Assembly (NCBI RefSeq): GCF_000243095.1
Contig: NZ_AHJE01000027.1
Coordinates: 1-64,000 of the forward strand
Source of the DNA: Cupriavidus basilensis OR16
GTDB taxonomy: Bacteria > Pseudomonadota > Gammaproteobacteria > Burkholderiales > Burkholderiaceae
Direction of reading: 5' to 3'
Length of the DNA: 64,000 nt
Below the pieces are notes generated by a model that did not search any database, was not told the origin of the DNA, and saw only the letters and a list, made by a program, of their open reading frames with translations. Of the stretch, positions 1 through 9,593 are shown piece after piece. Position numbers and translations under genes: made by a program. Positions within the stretch are counted from its first letter, which is position 1. Each line of letters opens with the position of its first letter.

Positions 1-20
1 TTAAGGCGATACTCAGACAT
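1..20 (-). CDS. start of a truncated minus-strand gene
   Basis: An ATG on the minus strand opens a reading frame of six codons (MSEYRL) before the window ends. A purine-rich GAGGGA ribosome binding site lies a few bases upstream. It would be the next gene after ybeY on the same strand. In related genomes a CorC/HlyC-type CBS-domain protein often sits here, but six residues cannot show that. Identity left open. Confidence 0.4.
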
Positions 21-110
21 GGGTCCCTCTTTTCCGCTCTTTTCGTGAAATCCCGAGGCGCCCCATACGGCCTTGGCACCCCTTGGCGGCTCGCTTCGCA
101 TCGCGCTTGG

Positions 111-139
111 GTGATTCCCGCCTGGCTGGCGGGAATCAC
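111..139. repeat. 12-bp perfect inverted repeat 3' of ybeY
   Basis: GTGATTCCCGCC is followed after five bases by its exact reverse complement. It lies just past the ybeY stop codon and before the next minus-strand gene. No T-run follows on either strand, so it is not a canonical intrinsic terminator. It may be an mRNA-stabilising hairpin or a dispersed repeat. Confidence 0.5.
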
Positions 140-147
140 GGCTGCAC

Positions 148-897
148 CTAGTCCTTGATTTTGACGTTGCCGTCTGCGAGATACGGGTCTGCGAAACCCA
201 GCGCTTGCAGCGTTTCCGTTTCGATCGCTTCCATTTCCTCGGCCTCGGCATCTTCTTCGTGCTGGTAGCCCTGCGCATGCAGCACGCCGTGCACGATCAG
301 GTGCGCGTAGTGCGCTTCGATCGATTTTTTCTGCTCGCGCGCTTCTTGTTCCACTACCGGGCAGCACAGCACGATGTCCCCGCTCACTGGGTCGGACTCG
401 TGCTCGGCGTAGGCGAAGGTCAGGACATTGGTTGCGTAGTCCTTGCCGCGGTAGCTGCGGTTCAGGCTGCGGCCTTCTTCTTCGCCGACAAAGCGGATGG
501 TCAGCGTGGCATCGGCGTACAGCGCCGACTTGGCCCAGGTCTGTACCTTGCGCTGGGTCGGCAGGCCGCGACGGCCCTTGATGCCTTCGCCATACTGCAG
601 GGCCAGTTCCAGCGATGGCGGCGTGGCGGGGGTGCCGGTGGTGGTGACCACGGGCGTGGCGGTCACGGCGACCGAGAGGGCGTCGTGGTTGTCAGGGCGC
701 ACCAGCAGGCCGGCCTGCTGGCGGTCATCGGTGTGCTCGGCCAGCAGCGCGACTACGCCGTCGGCGGCTTGCGACAGGTCGACGGTGATGCTGCGGCCGT
801 CAGGCAGTTGCACGCGCAGGGCGTGCGCCTGGGTCTTGCGCGCGCGGCCTTCGGCGTCGAACAGGATCAGGCTGGCGGGGGAGGATTTTGCGTTCAC
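148..897 (-). CDS. ybeY: YbeY endoribonuclease / rRNA maturation factor with N-terminal extension
   Basis: YbeY is a single-strand-specific metallo-endoribonuclease acting in 16S rRNA 3'-end maturation and ribosome quality control. The zinc-binding motif HGxLHxxGYxH is present at residues 203-213, near the C terminus as expected. The protein is 249 aa, whereas the conserved core is about 150 aa. Roughly the first 95 residues are an extra region without a recognisable domain, ending in a Thr/Pro/Ala-rich linker. The start is GTG and lacks a clear Shine-Dalgarno sequence, but no later ATG precedes the core convincingly. It begins 14 bases after phoH on the same strand, the usual phoH-ybeY pairing, so co-transcription and translational coupling are likely. 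Confidence 0.93.
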   Translation of the reverse strand: MNAKSSPASLILFDAEGRARKTQAHALRVQLPDGRSITVDLSQAADGVVALLAEHTDDRQQAGLLVRPDNHDALSVAVTATPVVTTTGTPATPPSLELALQYGEGIKGRRGLPTQRKVQTWAKSALYADATLTIRFVGEEEGRSLNRSYRGKDYATNVLTFAYAEHESDPVSGDIVLCCPVVEQEAREQKKSIEAHYAHLIVHGVLHAQGYQHEEDAEAEEMEAIETETLQALGFADPYLADGNVKIKD

Positions 898-911
898 GAT
901 TTTGCGTTTGA

Positions 912-1937
912 TTAAGCGTCTCGATGTTGAGCGTGATATTCGTCATAGGCATCGACGATGCGCGCCACCAGCGGGTGCCGCACCACGTCGGTGCTGGTAA
1001 AGCGGGTCATGGCCACGCCGCGCACTTCGCGCAGCACGTGCTGCGCTTCCACCAGGCCGCTCTTCTGCCCGCGGGGCAGGTCGATCTGGGTGGTGTCGCC
1101 GGTGATGACCGCCTTGGAGCCAAAGCCGATCCGGGTCAGGAACATCTTCATCTGCTCGGGCGTGGTGTTCTGCGCCTCGTCCAGGATGATGAAGGCGTGG
1201 TTCAGCGTGCGGCCGCGCATATAGGCCAGCGGCGCGACCTCGATCATCTGGCGCTCGAACATCTTCTGCGTGCGGTCGAAGCCGAGCAGGTCGTAGAGCG
1301 CGTCATACAGCGGCCGCAGGTAGGGATCGATCTTCTGTGCCAGGTCGCCGGGCAGGAAGCCCAGGCGCTCGCCGGCTTCCACCGCAGGGCGCGTCAGCAC
1401 GATGCGCTTGACCGAGTCGCGCTCGAGCGCGTCCACGGCGCACGCCACTGCCAGGTAGGTCTTGCCGGTGCCGGCCGGGCCGATGCCCAGGGTGAGGTCG
1501 TGCGCCAGCACGTTGCGCAGGTAGTCGCGCTGCATGGGCGTACGCCCGTGCAGGCCCGCGCGGCGCGTGTGCAGCACGGGGGATTCGTCATCGTCGCTGC
1601 CGGTATCCGTACTCGCGCCGTCGGGCACATAGCCGCCGTGCGCAGCGACCTGGCGCGCCTCGACCAGGCCGAGCTGCACGTCGTCGATCGACAGGGCGGT
1701 GCGGGCGTTGTTGTAGAAGCGCTCCAGGGCAGCCGCGGCGTCGCGGGCGTAGGCGCCGCGCACGGTCATGCGATGGCCGCGGCGCTGGATGGTGACGTCG
1801 AGCGCTTGCTCGATCTGGCGCAGGTTCTCGTCAAGCGGCCCGCACAGGTTCTGCAGGCGGGTGTTGTCGTCCTTGGGAGCGACGAATTCGGCTGAGGGAA
1901 TTTTCATGGGGGTACGAGTGGCGGCATCAGGCGACAT
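912..1937 (-). CDS. phoH: PhoH-family ATPase (YbeZ)
   Basis: Cytoplasmic PhoH/YbeZ-type P-loop ATPase that works with YbeY in RNA metabolism. Walker A GPAGTGKT lies at residues 153-160 and the Walker B-like ILDEAQN at 251-257. The N-terminal 100 residues form a KH-like RNA-binding region, followed by an acidic linker at about 108-120. The length of 341 aa fits the family. A second ATG at codon 11 (position 1907) is an alternative start. The gene starts 11 bases after the miaB stop codon, so miaB-phoH-ybeY reads as one minus-strand operon. Confidence 0.94.
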   Translation of the reverse strand: MSPDAATRTPMKIPSAEFVAPKDDNTRLQNLCGPLDENLRQIEQALDVTIQRRGHRMTVRGAYARDAAAALERFYNNARTALSIDDVQLGLVEARQVAAHGGYVPDGASTDTGSDDDESPVLHTRRAGLHGRTPMQRDYLRNVLAHDLTLGIGPAGTGKTYLAVACAVDALERDSVKRIVLTRPAVEAGERLGFLPGDLAQKIDPYLRPLYDALYDLLGFDRTQKMFERQMIEVAPLAYMRGRTLNHAFIILDEAQNTTPEQMKMFLTRIGFGSKAVITGDTTQIDLPRGQKSGLVEAQHVLREVRGVAMTRFTSTDVVRHPLVARIVDAYDEYHAQHRDA

Positions 1938-1947
1938 CAGGCGCGGA

Positions 1948-3299
1948 TTACTGGCGCACTTTGATCTCGCCGCGCAGCGAGTGCGGGAAGGCTTCGGTAA
2001 TGGTCACGTCCACCATTTCGCCAACCATGCGGTCGCGGCTGGCCTGGGGCACGCCCGGCAGCGCGAAATTCACCACGCGGTTGTTTTCGGTGCGGCCGTG
2101 CAACTCGGTCGGATCCTTGCGCGCCGGGCCTTCCACCAGGATGCGCTGCACCGAGCCGACCATGCTGGCGCTGATGCGCTGCACGTTCTCCTCGATGGTG
2201 GCCTGCAGGCGCTGCAGGCGGCGCAGCTTGACCTCGGCCGGCGTGTCGTCGGCCAGGTTGGCCGCCGGCGTGCCGGGACGCGGGCTGAAGATGAACGAGA
2301 ACGAGGTGTCGTAGCCGATCTCCTCGATCATCGCCATCAGCTTTTCAAAGTCCGCCTCGGTCTCGCCGGGAAAGCCGATGATGAAGTCCGACGACAGCGA
2401 CATGTCCGGGCGCAGCGCGCGCAGCTTGCGGATGATGCTCTTGTACTCCAGCACGCTGTAGCCACGCTTCATCGCCATCAGGATGCGGTCGGACGCATGC
2501 TGCACCGGCAAGTGCAGGTGGTTGACCAGCTTCGGGCAGCGCTCGTACAGCGCGATCAGGCGCGGCGTGAATTCCTTCGGGTGGCTGGTGGTGTAGCGGA
2601 TGCGCTCGATGCCGGGGATCTCGGCCACGTACTCGATCAGCAGCGCGAAGTCGGCGATCTCGCTGGTGCCGCCCATGGCGCCGCGATAGGCGTTGACGTT
2701 CTGCCCCAGCAACGTGACTTCGCGCACGCCTTGCCCGGCCAGCCCGGCAACTTCCGCCAGCACGTCCTCGAACGGGCGCGACACTTCCTCGCCGCGGGTG
2801 TAGGCACCACACAGTAGCTGCAGTACTTGGAGCAGCCTTCCATGATCGAGACATAGGCGCTCGGGCCGTCCACGCGCGCCGGCGGCAGGTGGTCGAACTT
2901 CTCGATCTCGGGAAAGGAGATATCCACCTGCGCGTGGCCGGTCTGCTGGCGGCGGTTGATCATGTCCGGCAGGCGGTGCAGCGTCTGCGGGCCGAACACC
3001 ACGTCGACATAGGGCGCGCGCTTGACGATGGCGGCGCCTTCCTGGCTCGCGACGCAGCCGCCCACGCCGATCACCAGGCCCGGCTTGACGGCCTTGAGCG
3101 CTTTCAGGCGGCCCAGTTCGGAGAACACTTTCTCTTGCGCTTTCTCGCGCACGGAGCAGGTATTGAAGAGGATGACGTCCGCTTCTTCCAGCGTGTCTGT
3201 CTTCTCCATGCCCTGGGTGGCATGGAGTACATCGACCATCTTGTCCGAGTCGTACTCGTTCATCTGACAGCCGTAGGTTTTGACGAAGACTTTTTTCAT
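1948..3299 (-). pseudogene. miaB: MiaB tRNA methylthiotransferase, split by a 1-nt frameshift
   Basis: MiaB is a radical-SAM enzyme that adds the 2-methylthio group to i6A37 of tRNAs. The first frame (from 3299) carries the N-terminal MTTase domain with YGCQMN, a Cys in NTCSVR and GGCVAS, then the radical-SAM cluster CSKYCSYC. The reading then slips. After CVVP the expected [14 protein letters not shown] continues only in another frame, which runs cleanly through the rest of the SAM and TRAM domains to 1948. A single missing base near 2802 explains this (CCTACACC where CCTTACACC would restore frame). Joined, the product would be about 450 aa, the normal size. It is either a sequencing error or a genuine knockout. 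Confidence 0.92.
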
Positions 3300-3419
3300 G
3301 GTGCCGATCTCAGTGGTTTACCTGGGGGCATCAGGGTTTTATGGGGACGAAATACATCCGGGCCACGGCGCGTTCTGCCGCGCCCCGGATCACGACTATT
3401 GCACTATTTCACTATTGCA

Positions 3420-3800
3420 CTACTGCGCCGCTTTTTGTTCCTGCTCGCTCAGGATCCAGGCCGTCAGCAACTGGCCGTAGAGGTCGAGCTTGAACCGCAC
3501 CGGCAGCTTCTGGCCGGCCACCGCCCCGATGGACATCAACTGGTTGTCCGTGCCGAACAGCCGCAGGCCCGGCGCCACGCCGACGGCCTTGCCGTCCAGC
3601 GTGGCCGACTGCGGCGCGCTGGGCGACGGCGCGGCGAGCACCAGCTTGGCCTTGGCCGCGTCGGCGGGGATCACGCGCAACGCCTGCTGCGCATGCGCCG
3701 TTGCCGGCAGCAGCGCGGCGGACAAGGCGAGCGATGCGGCCAGCAGGGTGGCCCGGACCAGAACGAAAAGGGCAGGGCGCGCGCAACGGTTGGCTGGCAT
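3420..3800 (-). CDS. small secreted protein of unknown function
   Basis: 126 aa. A basic N terminus is followed by a hydrophobic stretch and an Ala-x-Ala type cleavage site (ATAHA-QQ, about residues 36-37), so it is probably exported to the periplasm. The mature part is about 88 residues with no domain I recognise; it ends in a Glu/Gln/Lys-rich tail. It sits between miaB and the ClC gene on the same strand, about 120 bases from miaB. Its reading frame, signal peptide and codon use support a real gene. Confidence 0.7.
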   Translation of the reverse strand: MPANRCARPALFVLVRATLLAASLALSAALLPATAHAQQALRVIPADAAKAKLVLAAPSPSAPQSATLDGKAVGVAPGLRLFGTDNQLMSIGAVAGQKLPVRFKLDLYGQLLTAWILSEQEQKAAQ

Positions 3801-3908
3801 GGATGCTCCGGCAAGAAACGGTTCGGGAAACGAAGGCGATGCGGGTGTTCCGGCGGCGCGGGCCGGGCAACCTAATATTCTACCCGGTCACCCGCCGGCC
3901 GCGCGGCA

Positions 3909-5419
3909 CTAGAACAGCCCGGATGCTTCCTGCAGCACACGCTGCTTGGAGACCGTGCCCATCAGCTCGCGCCCGGCCGTGTCGCGGATCAGCGGGATCC
4001 GGTTGAGCGCGTGATGGGTGAACAGCCGCAGCGCGTCGGGCAGGTGAGATTCCGGAGTCAGGGTGGGGAAATCGCGCTCGCATAGCGCCAGCAGGGCCGC
4101 TTGCGGCTGCTCGCGCAGTGCGCGCTGCACTGCGTGGATCGACAGCGCGCCCAACAGGCAGCCATCCGGCCCAACCATATACAGATAGCGCGTGCCGGTC
4201 TCGGCGAACTTGTCGCTGGCCTGCTCCAGGGTGGCCTCGGGGCCGATGATCGTGTCGGTTGCGTCGCACAGCCCGGCCAGCGTCAGCGCGCGAGCCCGCT
4301 CGGCCGCGGCCGAGGCCTGGGTACGCTCGGCCACCACGCTGTACAAGGACAGGGTCTGGCAGCGCGATGCGGTGTAGTAGGCGGCGGCCGCGCCGATCAT
4401 GCCGGGCAGCAGCAGCGCCGGGGCCAGCGTCATCTCGAACACCATCAGCACCGACATCAGCGGCGCCTGGCTGGTGGCGGCGAGGAAGGCGGCCATGCCC
4501 ACCAGCGGCAACAGCGGCGCGCCGTCGCCGCCCGGCACGGCGGGTGCCAGCAGTTGCCCTAGCGCTGCGCCGACGAACAACGAAGGCGTGAACACGCCGC
4601 CGACCGCGCCCGAGCCCATGCTGAGCAGGCGAAGGCGCGCTTGGCCAGGCTGGAAGCGCGCATGAACAGGGCGCCGGACACGCCAGCCAGCACGCCGAGC
4701 AAGACGGCCGCCAGCAGCATGGGCGGATGCAGCAGGTCGGAAGGCACGGTCAGGCCCGGGTAGAGCGGCTGCAGGCCGCCATGCAACTGGCTGACCACGG
4801 TGCCCGCCACCGAGGCCAGGAATAGCGGCATCAGGCGCTGCACCGCCACCGCGCCAAAGACCACCTCGGCCACGAAGACCGCCGCCGACAGTGGTGTGTG
4901 ATAGACCGAGGCCAGCCCGGCGGCCGCCGCGCAAGCCGTGAGCATGCGCCGCAGGTTGGTGTCGCCGTCCGGCCCGCTGCCGCCGCGCGCGGACGGAAAC
5001 ACCGATCCGCACAGGGCCGCGAGCTGGATCATCGCGCCTTCCTTACCCACCGAGCTGCCGGTGACGATGGAGCAGAATGACGACAGCGCGCGCAGCAGGG
5101 TGATGCGCACCGGCAGGCGCCCGGTGCCGCTGGCTACGGCTTCCATATAGTCGGAGACACCGGGCTGCGCGGCGTTGAGCTTGGCCGCCGCCGTCAGCAG
5201 CAAGCCCGCGATCACGCCGCCAAGCGTCGGGATCGCCACCCGCCAGATCAGCGCGAGGCCCGCGAATACGGTGACGATATCGGCATGCGTGCCAAACATC
5301 ACATAGCCGCTAGCGTCCAACGCTTCCTTGAACAGGGTGGTGACGATGGCTGCGGCAATCCCTACCGGGATGGCCGTAAAGAGGGTGACTTCCTGGTCTT
5401 CGATAAACCTGAACCGCAT
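3909..5419 (-). pseudogene. ClC-family chloride channel/transporter with CBS pair, internal deletion plus frameshift
   Basis: Membrane ClC protein. The N-terminal frame (from 5419) has the ClC helices, including GSSVGKEG, up to about residue 265 (ASSLAKRAF). The C-terminal frame, ending at 3909, restarts abruptly at the helix-N selectivity motif GSGAVGGVFTPSLFVGA and continues through two CBS domains of about 60 residues each. In intact ClC proteins these two parts are separated by further helices. The span encodes about 503 codons, so an estimated 60-80 residues are missing at about 4625-4650, and the two sides are out of frame. As sequenced it cannot make a working channel. Confidence 0.85.
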
Positions 5420-5726
5420 TGTGTCGGCATCCGGGGGGCTGGGATGGGCTGGGCCGGGCCGGCGCGCGCCCGCGCGTTGCGCGGGCGCGGCCAGGCGGGG
5501 GCCAGGCGGGGCTGGCCGTCATCATAGCGCAGCGACGCCCGCGTCCCTTGGGGCGCCGCGCTCGCGTGAGAGCGCCAGGCTGGTACACTAGCGGTCTTTC
5601 CTCCTAAAGAAGCGGGGGCAGTCGCCTCGCTTCGCCGGTCGGTATTTCCGGTTTTCGGTTTTCTCACTCACGTCGCCCCCGCGATTGGCGCACCACATGC
5701 GCAAAGGGCGGCCGAAGCGTCAATTC

Positions 5727-7430
5727 ATGTCTTTTTCCGAACTTGGCTTGTCCGACAAGCTTATGCGTGCCGTGGCCGAACAGGGCTATACCACGCCGAC
5801 TCCGATTCAAGCGCAGGCGATTCCCGCCATCCTGAAAGGGGGCGACCTGCTTGCCGGCGCGCAGACCGGCACCGGCAAGACGGCCGGCTTCACGCTGCCG
5901 CTGCTGCAACTGCTGTCCGAATCCTCGGCCGGCCGCGAACCCGCGCGTGGACAACGCCTGCCGGTGCGCGCACTGGTCCTGACCCCGACCCGCGAACTGG
6001 CGGCGCAGGTGGAAGAAAGCGTCCGTAACTACGGCAAGTACCTCAAGCTGCGCTCCATGGTGATGTTCGGCGGCGTGGGCATCAACCCGCAGATCGAACA
6101 GCTCAAGCGCGGTGTCGATATCGTGGTGGCTACGCCTGGCCGCCTGCTCGATCACCTGTCCCAGCGCACCATCGACCTGTCCCACGTGGAAATGCTGGTG
6201 CTGGACGAAGCCGACCGCATGCTCGACATGGGCTTCATCCACGACATCCGCAAGATCCTCAACGTCTTGCCGCCGAAGCGCCAGAACCTGCTGTTCTCGG
6301 CCACCTTCTCCGACGAGATCCGTGGCCTGGCCGACCGCCTGCTGGACAACCCGGCCTCCATCGAAGTGGCGCGCCGCAATACCACGGCCGAAACCGTGGC
6401 ACAGCGCGTGTACCCGGTGGACCGCGAGCGCAAGCGCGAACTGCTGGCCCACCTGGTGCGCGAGAACGACTGGCACCAGGTGCTGGTGTTCACCCGCACC
6501 AAGCACGGCGCCAACCGCCTGGCCGAGCAGCTCGACAAGGACGGCCTGTCGGCGCTGGCCATCCACGGCAACAAGAGCCAGTCGGCCCGCACGCGCGCGC
6601 TGACCGAGTTCAAGGCCGGCACGCTGCGCCTGCTGGTGGCGACCGATATCGCCGCGCGCGGCATCGACATCGACCAGTTGCCCCATGTGGTCAACTACGA
6701 CCTGCCTAATGTGCCCGAAGACTACGTGCACCGTATCGGCCGTACCGGCCGCGCCGGTGCCGAGGGCGAGGCGATCTCGCTGGTCTGCGTGGATGAAATC
6801 TCGCTGATGCGCGATATCGAGCGCCTGATCAAGCGCCAGATCGAGCAAACCATCCTGCCGGGCTTCGAGGTGGATCCGAGCATTCCGGCGGAGCCGATCC
6901 AGAAGGGCCGGCAGGCCCGTGGCCAAGGCCAGGGCAACGGTGGTGGTGGTGGCGGCGGCCGTGGCCGCGGCCAGGCACCTGCCGGCGGCCAGCCGCGCGG
7001 GCGGGCACCGGCAGCGGATGCCGGCGAGCGCCAGCAACGTCCGGCACGCGCGCCGCAAGGCCGCGGCCCGGCTCCGGCCGCGGCTGACGGGCAAGGCCAG
7101 CGCCGCGCGCCGCAGGGCAGCGGCCGCGCGGCTTCGGCCGGGCAAGGCAGCCCGCGCAACGGGCAGGCTAATGGCAATCGCGGTGCCGGCAACGGCAACG
7201 GCAATGCCAATGGCAACCGCGACCACAACGGCGATGTCAACGGCAACCGTGCCGCCGGCAATGGCAACCGCGACCGCAATGGCGATGTCAACGGCAATCG
7301 CGCCGGTGCCAACGTCAATAACACCCACGCCGCGCAGCCGCGCACCGGACAGGATCCCGCGGCACGCGGTCGCCGTCCGGCGCCGCAGGCCGCGCTGCTG
7401 GGCGGCCAGCGCGGCAAGCCCACGCGCTAA
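5727..7430 (+). CDS. rhlE: DEAD-box RNA helicase RhlE
   Basis: ATP-dependent RNA helicase of the RhlE group (ribosome and RNA remodelling, cytoplasm). From the chosen start the motifs are Walker A AQTGTGKT 45-52, DEAD 160-163, SAT 191-193 and [10 protein letters not shown] 335-344. After about residue 385 comes a long low-complexity Gly/Arg/Gln/Asn tail, including a duplicated 17-residue Asn-rich unit, as in RNA-binding tails of this family. The frame is open further upstream (TTG at 5685, ATG at 5697). The start at 5727, giving MSFSELGL, matches the usual RhlE N terminus. Transcribed divergently from the ClC gene. Confidence 0.93.
   Translation: MSFSELGLSDKLMRAVAEQGYTTPTPIQAQAIPAILKGGDLLAGAQTGTGKTAGFTLPLLQLLSESSAGREPARGQRLPVRALVLTPTRELAAQVEESVRNYGKYLKLRSMVMFGGVGINPQIEQLKRGVDIVVATPGRLLDHLSQRTIDLSHVEMLVLDEADRMLDMGFIHDIRKILNVLPPKRQNLLFSATFSDEIRGLADRLLDNPASIEVARRNTTAETVAQRVYPVDRERKRELLAHLVRENDWHQVLVFTRTKHGANRLAEQLDKDGLSALAIHGNKSQSARTRALTEFKAGTLRLLVATDIAARGIDIDQLPHVVNYDLPNVPEDYVHRIGRTGRAGAEGEAISLVCVDEISLMRDIERLIKRQIEQTILPGFEVDPSIPAEPIQKGRQARGQGQGNGGGGGGGRGRGQAPAGGQPRGRAPAADAGERQQRPARAPQGRGPAPAAADGQGQRRAPQGSGRAASAGQGSPRNGQANGNRGAGNGNGNANGNRDHNGDVNGNRAAGNGNRDRNGDVNGNRAGANVNNTHAAQPRTGQDPAARGRRPAPQAALLGGQRGKPTR
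7209..7310 (+). repeat. two 51-bp tandem units in the rhlE tail
   Basis: Two adjacent 51-bp units (7209-7259 and 7260-7310) encode 17-residue Asn/Gly/Arg-rich repeats ([17 protein letters not shown] and [17 protein letters not shown]). The difference between copies is mostly silent or conservative. It is part of the disordered RNA-binding tail and a likely site of length variation. Confidence 0.8.
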
Positions 7431-7472
7431 ATCCCCCAACGTCCCTAACGTTCCCAACGGCGGCCACGCGCA

Positions 7473-8534
7473 ATGTCCAGTTCAGGGTTTGACCTCCAGG
7501 CGCCCGGCGATGGCGGCGAGGCCGCGGCCGACGCTGGCGTGCCCTACGCCAGCCTCACGCCGGACCTGATGCTGGATGCCATGGAGGCCGCCGGTTTCGA
7601 GCCGGACGGCCGCCTGCTGGCGCTCAATAGTTACGAGAACCGGGTCTGGCAGGTGGGGATCGAAGGCAGTGCGCCCGTGGTGGTCAAGTTCTATCGCCCC
7701 GGCCGCTGGAGCGATGCCGCCATCCTGGAAGAACACGCCTTCGTGCAGCAACTGGCCGACGCCGAGATTCCGGCGGTGCCGGCCATCGCGCGCGATGGCG
7801 CCACGCTGCTGGCGCATGCCGGTTTTCGCTTCGCGGTGTTTCCCCGCTGCGGGGGACGCGAGCCGGAGCTGGATCGTGCCGACACGCTAACCTGGCTTGG
7901 CCGTTTCATCGGCCGCATCCATGCGGCCGGCGCCACTCGCCCTTACCAGGCGCGCCCCACCATCGACGTGGACACCTTCGGGGTGGCCCCGCGCGACTGG
8001 CTGCTGGCGCAAGACTGTATTCCCCTGGAGCTGCGCCCGGCCTGGCAGGCGGTTGCCGATCTCGCCGTGGATGGTGCTCGCCGCTGCTTTGAGCGCGCGG
8101 GCGACGTAGCGCAGCTGCGGCTGCATGGCGATTGCCATCGCGGCAATGTGTTGTGGATCGAAGAGCCCCAGGCCGGCACGCGCCCGCCCGGGCCGCATTT
8201 TGTCGACTTCGACGACAGCCGGATGGGGCCGGCGGTGCAGGATTTGTGGATGCTGCTGGAGGGCGACCGCGCCGCCATGCAGCGGCAGATGGCCGACATC
8301 CTGGCCGGCTACGAGGATTTCGCGGAATTCCAGCCCCGCGAGCTTTACCTGATCGAGGCGCTGCGCACGCTGCGCCTGTTGCATTACAGCGCCTGGCTGG
8401 CCAGCCGTTGGCGCGATCCGGCCTTCCCGGCGGCGTTCCCGTGGTTTGGCACGGCCCGCTACTGGCAGGACCGCATCCTCGAATTGCGCGAGCAGGTCGC
8501 GCTGATGGACGAGCCGCCGCTCTGGCCGGTTTGA
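7473..8534 (+). CDS. srkA: SrkA/YihE-type stress response kinase
   Basis: 353-aa protein of the YihE/SrkA (RdoA) aminoglycoside-phosphotransferase-like Ser/Thr kinase family, linked in E. coli to stress survival. The substrate/ATP lysine lies in VVVKFYRPGRW (about 69-79). The catalytic loop HGDCHRGN is at 218-225 and the metal-binding FVDFDD at 243-248. About 25 N-terminal residues precede the conserved start of the domain. It starts 42 bases after rhlE on the same strand and is convergent with the universal stress protein gene. Confidence 0.9.
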   Translation: MSSSGFDLQAPGDGGEAAADAGVPYASLTPDLMLDAMEAAGFEPDGRLLALNSYENRVWQVGIEGSAPVVVKFYRPGRWSDAAILEEHAFVQQLADAEIPAVPAIARDGATLLAHAGFRFAVFPRCGGREPELDRADTLTWLGRFIGRIHAAGATRPYQARPTIDVDTFGVAPRDWLLAQDCIPLELRPAWQAVADLAVDGARRCFERAGDVAQLRLHGDCHRGNVLWIEEPQAGTRPPGPHFVDFDDSRMGPAVQDLWMLLEGDRAAMQRQMADILAGYEDFAEFQPRELYLIEALRTLRLLHYSAWLASRWRDPAFPAAFPWFGTARYWQDRILELREQVALMDEPPLWPV

Positions 8535-8571
8535 CCCGGCACCGGCCTGCCCAGGCCGGCTGCCCGACTTG

Positions 8572-9006
8572 CTACTTGCCCGGGGCCTTGACCAGCACGA
8601 CCGGGCACGGCGCGTGCGCCAGCACCCGTCCCGCTACCGAACCAATCACCGCATCGAAGAACGAGCCGCGCCCGTGCGTGCCCATGACGATGCCGCGCGC
8701 GTCCACGCTGGCGGCATAGGCGACGATGCGCTCCGGTGCAAAGCCGTGCAGCGCGTGCTGCTCGAAGGCAATGCCTGCAGCGCCGAGAATGTCGGCCACG
8801 GATTTCATGGCCTTGCCGCTTTCTTCCTGATGCCAGGAATCGATGGTTTCCTTGCTGACGAAGGCACGTACCTGCCCGGTGACATCGGGCGTCACGTGGA
8901 CCACATGCACGGTGAAGCCGCTTTGCAGCAGCTTGCCTTCAGTGATGAAGCGGGCGGCTGCGTCGGAAAAGGGCGAACCGTCGGTGGCGAGCACGATGTT
9001 GGTCAT
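8572..9006 (-). CDS. universal stress protein (UspA family)
   Basis: 144-aa single Usp domain: MTNIVLATDGSPFSDAA at the N terminus, and the ATP-binding pattern G-x2-G-x9-G(S) near the C terminus (MGTHGRGSFFDAVIGSVAGRV). Cytoplasmic stress protein of the nucleotide-binding class. The Shine-Dalgarno sequence AGGAGA is visible just upstream. An ANR/FNR-like site lies about 110 bases upstream, which would suit induction under low oxygen. Convergent with srkA. Confidence 0.92.
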   Translation of the reverse strand: MTNIVLATDGSPFSDAAARFITEGKLLQSGFTVHVVHVTPDVTGQVRAFVSKETIDSWHQEESGKAMKSVADILGAAGIAFEQHALHGFAPERIVAYAASVDARGIVMGTHGRGSFFDAVIGSVAGRVLAHAPCPVVLVKAPGK

Positions 9007-9116
9007 GGCGGCTATCTCCTGTAATGGCTGTAGTCATTGTCGGCATGGCGGTTTCCGGCCGGGTGGCTCGGAGGCGCTCACGACGATCATGATGACACCC
9101 TGCGCGCAACCTTGCC

Positions 9117-9130
9117 TGGATCCAGATCAA
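9117..9130 (-). promoter_or_regulatory. candidate ANR/FNR box upstream of the usp gene
   Basis: Read on the minus strand the 14 bases are TTGAT-CTGG-ATCCA, one mismatch from the FNR/ANR consensus TTGAT-N4-ATCAA. It lies 111-124 bases before the usp start codon and points the right way for that gene. Usp genes of this family are frequently oxygen-regulated. Sequence match only; no promoter was defined. Confidence 0.45.
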
Positions 9131-9266
9131 ATGCCGTGTGATCGCCGGCACCTTCCCAATCGGCTTTCATCCCACGTTTTGACAGTTTCTTTGCACCGCA
9201 CCCCAGGCATCTGAGCGCCTTTTTGACGCGCCGGAATCTACCCTGCAAATAGGAAAACTCTGTCGG

Positions 9267-9428
9267 ATGTTCCGGCTTGCCGCCATGTGGATCTACTATC
9301 GGTTGGCGATCGGCGCGCTGGCGATGCTCGCGCTGATCCTGCTTTTTGCCTGGGAATTCGGGCTGGCGAGTGCCATTGCGCGCCGCGAGGAGGGCTTTTC
9401 GCAGTTGCCCGACGAGCAGGGGCCCTGA
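9267..9428 (+). CDS. 53-aa single-pass membrane protein
   Basis: A short gene with an AGGAAA ribosome binding site about 10 bases before the ATG. It has an in-frame alternative ATG at codon 7. The product has a short N-terminal segment, one strong hydrophobic helix (about residues 13-34, rich in Ala/Leu/Ile/Phe), then a charged tail (IARREEG...DEQGP). No family recognised. It lies divergent from usp and upstream of the M20 peptidase gene. Confidence 0.6.
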   Translation: MFRLAAMWIYYRLAIGALAMLALILLFAWEFGLASAIARREEGFSQLPDEQGP

Positions 9429-9593
9429 GGAGGGCGCTTGCGCGCTGCCGAGCCCGATACAGGCGCGCCGCCAGGGGCGCCGTGCGTGGACAAGTTGCAT
9501 GTAGCGGTTCAGACTGCCGGTGCGGGCCGCGCGGCTGTCTGGCGGCCCGCCTGCCGCATTCGTCGCCATGCATTTTCCTATCCAACGAGAGCC

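Noticed and set aside
5420..5684. Small genes in the rhlE upstream region
   Set aside because: Several short frames are open on both strands in this very GC-rich tract, but none has a ribosome binding site with a plausible product. It is probably the divergent promoter region of the ClC gene and rhlE.
5664..7457. 597-aa minus-strand frame over rhlE
   Set aside because: Shadow of rhlE; the low-complexity Ala/Val run is the antisense of the Asn/Gly-rich tail.
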